A stretch of 16,266 nucleotides of DNA, taken from SIG598 sp045538015. GTDB taxonomy: Bacteria > Bacillota > Clostridia > Oscillospirales > Acutalibacteraceae. Below the pieces are notes generated by a model. The model was not told the origin of the DNA and did no database searches. It saw nothing but the letters and a program-made list of their open reading frames with translations. The stretch lies in the NCBI GenBank assembly GCA_045538015.1, contig JAZSQO010000087.1, positions 1 through 16,266 on the forward strand, written 5' to 3'. Every line of letters begins with the position of its first letter. Position 1 is the stretch's first letter. Positions 1 through 6,938 of the stretch are shown piece by piece. A program made the translations under genes and the position numbers.

Positions 1-150
1 CTCAAAGCAAGCGACAGCTTTGACGGCGGCTTCCGCATTTCCGTAAACAACGGAAACGCGTACTACGATTACTCCACAGAGGCCGTAGTGGATATGCTGT
101 CCAACTACCTCAGCCCCAGAATCACTGACCTTCTGAAAGAGGCAGAGTAA
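1..150 (+). CDS. atpE: V-type ATPase subunit E, C-terminal end (5' end outside window)
   Basis: The last 49 codons of a gene that begins before the window, ending in TAA. The visible protein holds a GGFRISVNNGNAYYDYS stretch followed by a helix ending in YLSPRITDLLKEAE, which matches the C-terminal globular end of V/A-ATPase subunit E, where a glycine-rich strand pair is followed by a DYS motif and a final helix. Subunit E forms the peripheral stalk that holds the A3B3 head still against rotor torque. The next gene starts two bases after the stop and the rest of a V-ATPase operon follows, which supports the call. Only a fragment is visible, so the call depends on this short stretch plus context. 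Confidence 0.85.
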   Translation, partial: LKASDSFDGGFRISVNNGNAYYDYSTEAVVDMLSNYLSPRITDLLKEAE

Positions 151-152
151 TT

Positions 153-710
153 ATGGCCGAATATTATCTGATATCACAGCTGCCGTCTCTGGATGCCATC
201 GGCGACAACGCGCCGCTGCCTATCACAGAAGAGCGATTCTGTGAGCTGTGCGGTCGTTTCCTGAAAAAAAAGGCATTTGGCGAGATAGAAGACCTGACCC
301 TTGCGCCGCCCCTGAATCCCGAAAAGTCGAAGTCCGCTCTGGTCGAGGCATGGAACAACGGCGAGCGTGATCTGCGGCTGGCCCTCGGCAAGGCCCGGGC
401 AGAAAAGCTGAACAAGACCTTTGACGGGCAGGGCAGGGTCTTCCCCGCCGAACTGGTCAGAGCGGCCGCTGCCGCCGTGGAAACAGAAAGCCCTCTGGAG
501 GCTGAACTGTTCCTTTCCCGCTATCGCCTGAATTTTCTGGAAACGCTGAGACCGGCAGACGCCTTCTCGAATGATTTTCTGTATTATTACGGGCTTAAGC
601 TCAAGCTGCTCCAGCGCATAAGACAGTTTGACACAAATCAGGGCGAGGAAGCATACAAAAACATTTACGGCTCCATCTTGAATGGAGACGGGTTGGAGGA
701 TAATAAATGA
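153..710 (+). CDS. V-ATPase operon-associated protein, DUF2764-like, possible subunit C equivalent
   Basis: A 185-residue soluble protein placed between subunits E and A, where Chlamydia and Treponema V-ATPase operons carry an uncharacterised DUF2764-type gene. The N-terminus (MAEYYLISQLPSLD) has the typical 'YY..SxLP.L' opening. Residues 65-85 have a W-x5-RDLRLAL helix, and residues 114-171 form a helical block (PLEAELFLSRYRLNFLETL, then LKLLQRIRQFDTNQGEEAYKNIY). That block resembles one half of the AC39/subunit C fold that couples the rotor stalk to the membrane ring. It is shorter than I remember for many DUF2764 proteins. The stop overlaps the start of subunit A by four bases (ATGA), so translation is probably coupled. 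The family call is fairly firm; the role as a reduced subunit C is inference. Confidence 0.75.
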   Translation: MAEYYLISQLPSLDAIGDNAPLPITEERFCELCGRFLKKKAFGEIEDLTLAPPLNPEKSKSALVEAWNNGERDLRLALGKARAEKLNKTFDGQGRVFPAELVRAAAAAVETESPLEAELFLSRYRLNFLETLRPADAFSNDFLYYYGLKLKLLQRIRQFDTNQGEEAYKNIYGSILNGDGLEDNK

Positions 711-2476
711 TCGAAAATAAAGGAAAGGTTGTTAGCATAAACGGAAACCTTGTGTCCGTTGAGTTCGACGGCAATGTTTCCATGAACGAAATATGCTACG
801 TCAAGGTGGATGACACCGCGCTTAAAAGCGAAGTGATCCGCATAAAGGGCAGCATCGCCCAGATCCAGGTCTACGAAATGACCGGCGGCATAAAGTGCGG
901 AGACGAAGTCGAATTCACCGGCGAAATGCTGTCGGCAGAGCTCGGCCCGGGACTGCTCGGTCAGGTCTATGACGGTCTGCAGAATCCGCTGCCTATACTG
1001 GCTGAAAAAGCCGGCTGGTTCCTTGAGCGCGGCAACTACGCCGAAGGCATCAGCTCCGAAAAGAAATGGGAATTCACTCCTACGGCAAAGGTTGGAGACA
1101 CTCTGCGCGCCGGCGAATACATCGGTACCGTTCCGGAAGGCTCCTTTACCCACAAAATCTTTGTACCGTTCTATCTGCTTGGCAGCTACACCCTGAAATC
1201 CATAGCCAAGCAGGGCAAATACACCGTAAGGGAAACCATCGCCGTTATCACCGACGAGCGCGGCCATGAGATCCCTCTGTCCATGTCCTTCAAATGGCCG
1301 GTCAAGCGCGCGGTTAAATGCTACAGCGAGCGTCTGGCACCGGTGGAGACCATGGAGACCAAGGTACGTCTTATCGACTCCTTCTTCCCCGTGGCCAAGG
1401 GCGGCACCTACTGCACTCCCGGCCCCTTCGGCGCCGGCAAGACCGTGCTGCAGCACACCACCTCCAAATACGCAGATGTTGACATCGTTATCATCGCCGC
1501 CTGCGGCGAGCGCGCCGGCGAAGTCGTTGAAACACTGACCGAGTTCCCCGAGCTCACCGACCCCAAAACCGGCCGTTCCCTCATGGAGCGCACCATCATC
1601 ATCTGCAACACCTCTTCCATGCCCGTTGCCTCCCGTGAGGCTTCGGTTTACACCTCTGTGACTCTGGCCGAGTACTACCGCCAGATGGGTCTGCACGTTC
1701 TTCTGCTCGCCGACTCCACCTCCCGTTGGGCTCAGGCTCTCCGAGAGATGTCCGGACGTCTGGAGGAGATCCCCGGCGAAGAGGCCTTCCCCGCTTATCT
1801 TGAGTCTTACATCGCGGCCTTCTACGAGCGAGCCGGCTATGTCCGTCTGCCCGACGGAAGCACCGGTTCGGTCACCATCGGCGGAACGGTATCTCCTGCC
1901 GGCGGTAACTTTGAAGAGCCTGTCACTCAGGCAACCCTGAAGGTCGTGGGCGCTTTCCACGGACTTTCCCGTGAGCGCTCAGACGCGAGAAAGTATCCCG
2001 CCATCGACCCGCTCATTTCCTGGTCCAAGTACAACAGTGTCATCGACCGGGAGAAGTCCGAATTCTGCAAGGGAATCATCTTCCATGGCAGCGAAGTCGA
2101 TTCCATGATGAAGGTCGTCGGCGAAGAGGGCACCACCCTTTCCGATTATATCACCTACCTGAAATCAGAGATGCTCGACGCTGTGTATCTGCAGCAGAAC
2201 TCCTTTGATCTGGTCGAGGCCAACTGCGGCACCCAGCGCCAGAAATATGTAACTGACAAGCTCATATGTGTTCTGGGCAGCGAGTATGCCCTCTCCGGCA
2301 AGGACGACGCCCGTTCCTTCTTCAACCGTATGCGTCAGAGATTTATCAACTGGAATTATACCGAGTTCGGAACCGACGCCTTCAAAAAGGCTGAAGCCGA
2401 AATTGACGCTCTGTACAGCGAAGGCAGCGGCAAACTGGAAACCAAAGCAGAACGCTTACTGAAGGACGGTGAATGA
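707..2476 (+). CDS. atpA: V-type ATPase catalytic subunit A
   Basis: The 589-residue catalytic subunit of the V/A-type rotary ATPase; the length is normal for the family. The Walker A loop GPFGAGKT is at residues 239-246 (K245, T246), and the CGERAGE motif at 266-272 supplies the catalytic glutamate E268. The N-terminal beta-barrel (about 1-70) is followed by the A-specific extra domain (about 110-190, with GTVPEGSFTHKI), the nucleotide-binding core (LLADSTSRWAQALREMSGRLEEIPGEE near 335-360) and a C-terminal helical domain. Three copies alternate with subunit B to form the cytoplasmic head. The start overlaps the previous stop by four bases, and the stop overlaps the proposed start of B by four bases. 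All key catalytic residues are present. Confidence 0.98.
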   Translation: MIENKGKVVSINGNLVSVEFDGNVSMNEICYVKVDDTALKSEVIRIKGSIAQIQVYEMTGGIKCGDEVEFTGEMLSAELGPGLLGQVYDGLQNPLPILAEKAGWFLERGNYAEGISSEKKWEFTPTAKVGDTLRAGEYIGTVPEGSFTHKIFVPFYLLGSYTLKSIAKQGKYTVRETIAVITDERGHEIPLSMSFKWPVKRAVKCYSERLAPVETMETKVRLIDSFFPVAKGGTYCTPGPFGAGKTVLQHTTSKYADVDIVIIAACGERAGEVVETLTEFPELTDPKTGRSLMERTIIICNTSSMPVASREASVYTSVTLAEYYRQMGLHVLLLADSTSRWAQALREMSGRLEEIPGEEAFPAYLESYIAAFYERAGYVRLPDGSTGSVTIGGTVSPAGGNFEEPVTQATLKVVGAFHGLSRERSDARKYPAIDPLISWSKYNSVIDREKSEFCKGIIFHGSEVDSMMKVVGEEGTTLSDYITYLKSEMLDAVYLQQNSFDLVEANCGTQRQKYVTDKLICVLGSEYALSGKDDARSFFNRMRQRFINWNYTEFGTDAFKKAEAEIDALYSEGSGKLETKAERLLKDGE

Positions 2477-3774
2477 GAATGAATAAAGTATACAATAGAA
2501 TCGAATCCATCACCGGCAGCGTTATTACCGTAAAGGCAACAGGCGTTCGCTACAACGAGCTTGCCCAGATCAACACGCGCTTCGGTAAATCACTGGCACA
2601 GGTCAACAAGATCGACGGAGATGTTGTATCGCTGCAGGTATTTGCCGGCGGTCAGGGCGTTTCCACCGGAGACGAGATCCGCTTCCTCGGACGGGAAATG
2701 CGCGTTTCCTTCAGCGATGACCTGCTGGGCCGTATTTTCAACGGCTCCGGCGAGCCGAGAGACAAAGGCCCTGCCCTCACCGAAAACATGAAGCCCATCG
2801 GCGGCCCCTCGGTCAACCCCACAAAGCGTATTCTCGCCAACCGCATGATGAGAACGAACATTCCCATGATCGATATGTTCAACACGCTGGTCGTTTCTCA
2901 GAAGCTCCCTATCTTCTCCATTTCCGGCGAGCCTTACAACCAGCTTCTTGCCCGCATCGCCATGCAGGCCGAGGCCGATGTTATCGTTCTCGGCGGCATG
3001 GGTCTAAAATACGACGACTTCCTCTACTTCAAGGATGAGCTTTCAAAGGGCGGCGCTCTGAGCAAGACCGTCATGTTCATCCACACCGCCTCCGACCCCA
3101 CCGTTGAGTGCATGATGATCCCCGACATGGTTCTGGCCACAGCCGAGCAGTTCGCTCTGCAGAACAAGGACGTGCTGGTGCTGCTCACCGACATGACCAA
3201 CTTCGCCGACGCCATGAAGGAAATCGCCATCACTCAGGAGCAGGTTCCCTCCAACCGCGGATATCCCGGTGATCTTTATTCCCAGCTGGCAGCCCGCTAC
3301 GAAAAGGCCGTTGACTTTGCCGATTCCGGCTCGGTCACCGTTCTGGCGGTCACCACCATGCCCGGCGACGATGTAACCCATCCCGTTCCCGACAACACCG
3401 GCTACATCACAGAGGGTCAGTACTATCTCAAGGGCGGCCGCATCGAGCCCTTCGGCTCTCTTTCCCGTCTGAAGCAGAATGTAAACGGAAAGACCCGCAA
3501 GGATCACCGCGCTCTTATGGACGGAATGATCCGTCTGTATTCCTCCTATAAGGAGACTCTTGAAAAGAAGAACATGGGCTTCTCCATGAGCCGCTGGGAT
3601 GAAAAGCTCCTGAAGTACGGCGTGCTCTTTGAAAACAAGATGATGGATCTGTCGGTCAATCTTTCCCTCGAGGATTCGCTGGATCTGGGCTGGGAGATTC
3701 TTGCCGACTGCTTCACCAAGGACGAAACCGGTATAAAGTCAGACCTCACCGACGAATTCTGGCCTGAAAAGTAA
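2473..3774 (+). CDS. atpB: V-type ATPase regulatory subunit B
   Basis: The non-catalytic 433-residue partner of subunit A. In place of a P-loop it has the B-type sequence SGEPYNQLLARIA (151-163), followed by LGGMGLKYDD. The SLSR motif near residue 332 provides the arginine that in related enzymes reaches into the A-subunit active site; I assign R332 by family knowledge. The ATG at 2473 overlaps the end of A by four bases. An in-frame ATG at 2479 (MNKVYNRI) is better spaced from GGACGG at 2464-2469 and matches how many relatives begin, so the true start may be two codons later. The stop lies 14 bases before the TTG start of D. Confidence 0.97.
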   Translation: MRMNKVYNRIESITGSVITVKATGVRYNELAQINTRFGKSLAQVNKIDGDVVSLQVFAGGQGVSTGDEIRFLGREMRVSFSDDLLGRIFNGSGEPRDKGPALTENMKPIGGPSVNPTKRILANRMMRTNIPMIDMFNTLVVSQKLPIFSISGEPYNQLLARIAMQAEADVIVLGGMGLKYDDFLYFKDELSKGGALSKTVMFIHTASDPTVECMMIPDMVLATAEQFALQNKDVLVLLTDMTNFADAMKEIAITQEQVPSNRGYPGDLYSQLAARYEKAVDFADSGSVTVLAVTTMPGDDVTHPVPDNTGYITEGQYYLKGGRIEPFGSLSRLKQNVNGKTRKDHRALMDGMIRLYSSYKETLEKKNMGFSMSRWDEKLLKYGVLFENKMMDLSVNLSLEDSLDLGWEILADCFTKDETGIKSDLTDEFWPEK

Positions 3775-3779
3775 GGGGG
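3773..3779 (+). promoter_or_regulatory. Ribosome binding site for the TTG start of subunit D
   Basis: AAGGGGG lies nine bases before the TTG at 3789 and overlaps the TAA stop of subunit B. It supports a non-ATG start, because the encoded N-terminus (MAKIKLTKNEL) is the normal beginning of the D family and no ATG lies in a suitable place. Confidence 0.7.
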
Positions 3780-3788
3780 TCTGGAAGC

Positions 3789-4421
3789 TTGGCAAAAATC
3801 AAACTGACAAAAAACGAGTTAAAGGTACAGAAGGACGCTCTCAAGATGTACCGGAGATATTTGCCTACTCTGACCCTGAAAAAACAGCAGCTCCAGGCCG
3901 AGATACGAACCATTGAAGCCAAAGCAAACGCGGTGAGAACCGAAAAAGCCGCGCTTGAAAAGGGCTTCAGGGACTGGATCGCTGTTTTCAGCGAAAAAGA
4001 CGCTTTCCCCGACGGCATAATCACGGTGAGCAACATCCGCAAGGGCACCGGAAACATCGCGGGTGTTGAGATCCCGACCTTTGAGGGAGCCGATTTTTCC
4101 AGAGGAGACTATGACCTCTACTACACTCCCCTTTGGGTGGATCTGGCCGCCAATCATATGGAGAAGGCCATGTCCCTCGATCTGGAGGCCGAGGTTCTGG
4201 ACGAGCAGGTAAGGCTTCTGGAAGCGGAGCTTCTGTCCACCTCCCAGAGAGTCAATCTGTTTGAAAAGGTGAAGATCCCCGAAACCGAGGACAACATCAG
4301 AAAGATATCCATTTATCTTGCGGATCAGCAGGTCAACGCTGTTGTCCGCTCGAAAATATCCAAACGCAAGATAGCTCTTCGCAACGCGGAATCCTCCGAA
4401 AGGGAGGTGTACGCATTATGA
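3789..4421 (+). CDS. atpD: V-type ATPase central stalk subunit D
   Basis: A 210-residue protein that forms the long antiparallel coiled coil of the rotor shaft inside the A3B3 head. The start is TTG; the resulting N-terminus MAKIKLTKNELKVQKDAL is the conserved opening of the D family. The N-terminal helix (about 1-60) and C-terminal helix (about 150-205) are charged, heptad-rich coiled-coil segments, and the middle (about 75-130) is a less helical region. The stop overlaps the ATG of subunit I by four bases. The rare start codon may lower D output compared with A and B, which are needed in three copies each; that is an inference. Confidence 0.95.
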   Translation: MAKIKLTKNELKVQKDALKMYRRYLPTLTLKKQQLQAEIRTIEAKANAVRTEKAALEKGFRDWIAVFSEKDAFPDGIITVSNIRKGTGNIAGVEIPTFEGADFSRGDYDLYYTPLWVDLAANHMEKAMSLDLEAEVLDEQVRLLEAELLSTSQRVNLFEKVKIPETEDNIRKISIYLADQQVNAVVRSKISKRKIALRNAESSEREVYAL

Positions 4422-6331
4422 TAGTACCTATGAAAAAAGTTTCTCTCATAACCATGGGAGATAAAAAAGAGGACACGCTCAGAAGACTTCGCGAGCTGGG
4501 AACCGTTCATGTTGAAATAACGGAAGGCTCCAGTGAGCGGATCGGCACTCTCCGGGAGCAGATTTCCCTGCTGGAAGGCGCGCTGTATATCCTTGGAAAA
4601 GCAAAGGACGCCGAGCAGAAGGATGCCAACACCACGGAGGCTCTGTCCGCCGCGGCTGAGATCATTGCTCTTTCCGAAGAAAAGCAGCGCTGCCAGTCGG
4701 AGCAGATCGCTCTTAACGCCGAGCTTGAACGGCTCAGCGACTGGGGCGACATCGACCCGGAAAGCATCGGCGAGCTGCAGTCCGAGGGCATTGAGCTGCA
4801 TTTCCATGAGCTGTCCAAAGCCGAGTACGCGGCACTCCCCGAGAGTGTAAAGACCGTAAAGCTCGGCGAGGGCAAGTCTTCGGTGAAGTTCCTGCTGCTC
4901 GCTCCCGACTCGGAGGAGGGCAAAGAAATCGCCTCTTCGCTGAGCGGAAGCCGGCTGGTTCTGCCAAAAATGTCCACCGCTGACATGAGGCAGAGCATCG
5001 CCGACCTGAGCGCGCGTATCGAAGACATAGACAAGCAGACCGCCTCCTGCGGCTGCTATGTCCGGAGCATGAAAAACGCCATAGAGGCCTTTGAGAAGGA
5101 AATAGAATTTGAAATCTATGCCACTGGCATGGACGATGAGAACCTCTCCTCCGACAACAGCCGTGCGGTTTCCGTTGCCTATTTCAAAGGATACATCGAG
5201 GCGGACAATATTGACGCTCTCAGGCAGGCGGCCACGGAAAACTCCTGGGGACTTCTTGTGGAAGATCCCACCGAAGAGGATAATGTTCCCACCAAGCTGA
5301 AAAACAACAGGTTTGTCAGCCTCATTTATCCCCTGACCGACTTTCTGGGAACGGTGCCCGGATATTTCGAGCACGACATTTCCGGCTGGTTCCTTTTATT
5401 TATCCTCATATTCTTTGGCATTATCTTCGGAGACGGCGGCTACGGACTGCTGATATCCGCAGTCGCGGCCGTTCCGCTGGTGAAATCTCTGCTTGCCCGA
5501 AAGCCGGTTCCGCCCGTTGTTCTGCTTCTGGGGCTTTTCGGCCTTTCCACCATACTGTGGGGCACCCTTACCTGCACATGGTTCGGCCTCGCTCCCGAGC
5601 AGCTTCCCCAGTGGCTCAAGTCGCTGTCCATACCGGTCATTTCCAACGTCTACGCCGATAAGATCTGGCAGCTTCCATGGACACCCGAGGGAGTGGGACT
5701 TACCACCAGCCAGAACCTGCAGATATTCTGCTTCACGCTGGCCCTCGTTCAGCTGTCGGCCGCTCATGTCATCGGCGCTGTGCGAAACAGAAAGTCGGCA
5801 AAGATGCTCGGCGATATCGGCTCCATACTGCAGCTGGTGGGCATTTACTATCTGGTGCTCAGCCTCGTGGTAAACGCCGAGGTATTCAGCTTCGGACTGG
5901 TAATCGGCGGTATTCCCGTGGGCACTGTGGCCATCGCGCTTATCGGAATAGGCTTCGTGATGAGCTTTGTCTTCTCCAACTACGAGGGCAGCATAGTCAA
6001 GTCTATTCTTTCCAGCCTTACCAACATCGTGTCGGTACTGCTCGGCGTGGTAAATGTATTCTCGGATATCGTTTCCTATATCCGGCTCTGGGCTGTCGGC
6101 CTTGCCGGCGCGGCAATTTCCGCAACGGTAAACGAGCTGGCCGGCCCCTTCCTCGGCAACCTTATGCTCCTGATCGTTGCGATCGTGCTTCTGATCTTCG
6201 GCCACGGACTTAACATGATCCTGAATGTTCTGTCGGTCATCGTTCACGGAATCCGACTCAACACTCTGGAGTTCTCTTCCCACCTTGATATGTCCTGGAG
6301 CGGACATAAATTCAAACCCTTCAAAGAATAA
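4418..6331 (+). CDS. atpI: V-type ATPase membrane subunit I (subunit a homologue)
   Basis: A 637-residue stator subunit that carries the ion half-channels. The N-terminal half (1-320) is soluble with coiled-coil stretches (45-110 and 185-235) and binds the peripheral stalks. The C-terminal half, from about residue 321 (GWFLLFILIFFGIIFGDGGYG) to 625, holds seven or eight membrane helices. The motif SYIRLWAVGLA contains R556, the arginine that interacts with the rotor carboxylate during ion transfer. The conserved FGDGGYG loop is present. AGGGAGG at about 4399-4407 lies ten bases before the ATG; an in-frame ATG at 4430 (MKKVSLI) is an alternative. A 30-base gap with a strong ribosome site follows before K. 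Confidence 0.96.
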   Translation: MIVPMKKVSLITMGDKKEDTLRRLRELGTVHVEITEGSSERIGTLREQISLLEGALYILGKAKDAEQKDANTTEALSAAAEIIALSEEKQRCQSEQIALNAELERLSDWGDIDPESIGELQSEGIELHFHELSKAEYAALPESVKTVKLGEGKSSVKFLLLAPDSEEGKEIASSLSGSRLVLPKMSTADMRQSIADLSARIEDIDKQTASCGCYVRSMKNAIEAFEKEIEFEIYATGMDDENLSSDNSRAVSVAYFKGYIEADNIDALRQAATENSWGLLVEDPTEEDNVPTKLKNNRFVSLIYPLTDFLGTVPGYFEHDISGWFLLFILIFFGIIFGDGGYGLLISAVAAVPLVKSLLARKPVPPVVLLLGLFGLSTILWGTLTCTWFGLAPEQLPQWLKSLSIPVISNVYADKIWQLPWTPEGVGLTTSQNLQIFCFTLALVQLSAAHVIGAVRNRKSAKMLGDIGSILQLVGIYYLVLSLVVNAEVFSFGLVIGGIPVGTVAIALIGIGFVMSFVFSNYEGSIVKSILSSLTNIVSVLLGVVNVFSDIVSYIRLWAVGLAGAAISATVNELAGPFLGNLMLLIVAIVLLIFGHGLNMILNVLSVIVHGIRLNTLEFSSHLDMSWSGHKFKPFKE

Positions 6332-6361
6332 ACCGATAAGAATTTACAAAGGAGAATTATT

Positions 6362-6787
6362 ATGAATTTAGGAACACTTGCAACAGCGCTGGTCATGGGC
6401 ATCGCCGCTATCGGCTCCGCCTTCGGAATCAATGCCGCCGGTCAGGCTGCCATCGGCGCATGGAAAAAATGCTACATGAGCAACAAGGCCGCCCCCTTCA
6501 TCCTCACCGTTTTCGCCGGTGCTCCCCTTACTCAGACCATCTACGGCTTCCTTCTGATGCAGCAGATGAAGTCCTCCACCGCTGCCCCCGAGTTCCTGCT
6601 GGGTCTGGGCATCGCCTCCGGTATCGCAATGGCTCTCTCCGCCGTTTTCCAGGGCAAGGCCGGCGCCGCCGGCGCTGACGCACTGGCCGAGACCGGCAAG
6701 GGCTTCGCTCAGTACATCACCGTTGTTGGTCTTTGCGAAACCGTCGCTCTGTTCGCGCTGGTTTTCAGCATGGTCGCTCTGGGCTGA
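6362..6787 (+). CDS. atpK: V-type ATPase membrane rotor subunit K (proteolipid, c-ring)
   Basis: A 141-residue protein with four membrane helices, made of two c-type hairpins; copies form the rotating ring. Hairpin 1 has APLTQTIYGF (54-63) and hairpin 2 has GLCETVALF (123-131), so only hairpin 2 carries the ion-binding carboxylate (E126), as usual for V-type K subunits. Compared from memory with the E. hirae NtpK sodium site (L61, T64, Q65, Y68, Q110, E139), this protein has T57, Q58, Y61, Q97 (in FQGKAGAAG) and E126; only L61 differs (alanine). This suggests Na+ binding. AAAGGAG lies seven bases before the ATG, the best ribosome site in the operon, which fits the many copies needed per complex. 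Confidence 0.96.
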   Translation: MNLGTLATALVMGIAAIGSAFGINAAGQAAIGAWKKCYMSNKAAPFILTVFAGAPLTQTIYGFLLMQQMKSSTAAPEFLLGLGIASGIAMALSAVFQGKAGAAGADALAETGKGFAQYITVVGLCETVALFALVFSMVALG

Positions 6788-6844
6788 TTTCAGCACCACC
6801 GGCTCTGCTTCAAAGCTCTTAATCAAAGCATAAAACCAAAATAG

Positions 6845-6880
6845 TTTTGAGCGATGATCCGAAATGATCGTCACTCAAAA
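6845..6880. other. Imperfect inverted repeat after the V-ATPase operon
   Basis: TTTTGAGCGATGATC (6845-6859) can pair with GATCGTCACTCAAAA (6866-6880) around a six-base loop, with one C-A mismatch and one G-U pair. It lies just before a second, perfect hairpin. On the - strand it is followed by a short T-rich stretch (CTATTTT), so it could end leftward transcripts from the oxidoreductase gene. It may also protect the 3' end of the ATPase message. The pairing is visible; the function is inference. Confidence 0.5.
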
Positions 6881-6885
6881 GCATA

Positions 6886-6930
6886 AGCAGCGAGGAACGT
6901 GGCCTTTCCGGCTCGTTCCTCGCTGCTTTT
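6886..6930. terminator. Intrinsic terminator between converging genes
   Basis: A perfect 14-bp stem, AGCAGCGAGGAACG (6886-6899) with CGTTCCTCGCTGCT (6914-6927), a 14-base loop and TTTT directly after on the + strand. It lies about 100 bases after the stop of subunit K and 9 bases from the stop of the converging oxidoreductase, so it ends the ATPase operon and may serve both directions. The - strand side is less T-rich. Confidence 0.85.
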
Positions 6931-6938
6931 CTCAGCTT

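Noticed and set aside
665..1960. A 431-codon open frame on the - strand opposite V-ATPase subunit A.
   Set aside because: It is the reverse of a highly conserved gene, with G- and A-rich composition and no recognisable motif.
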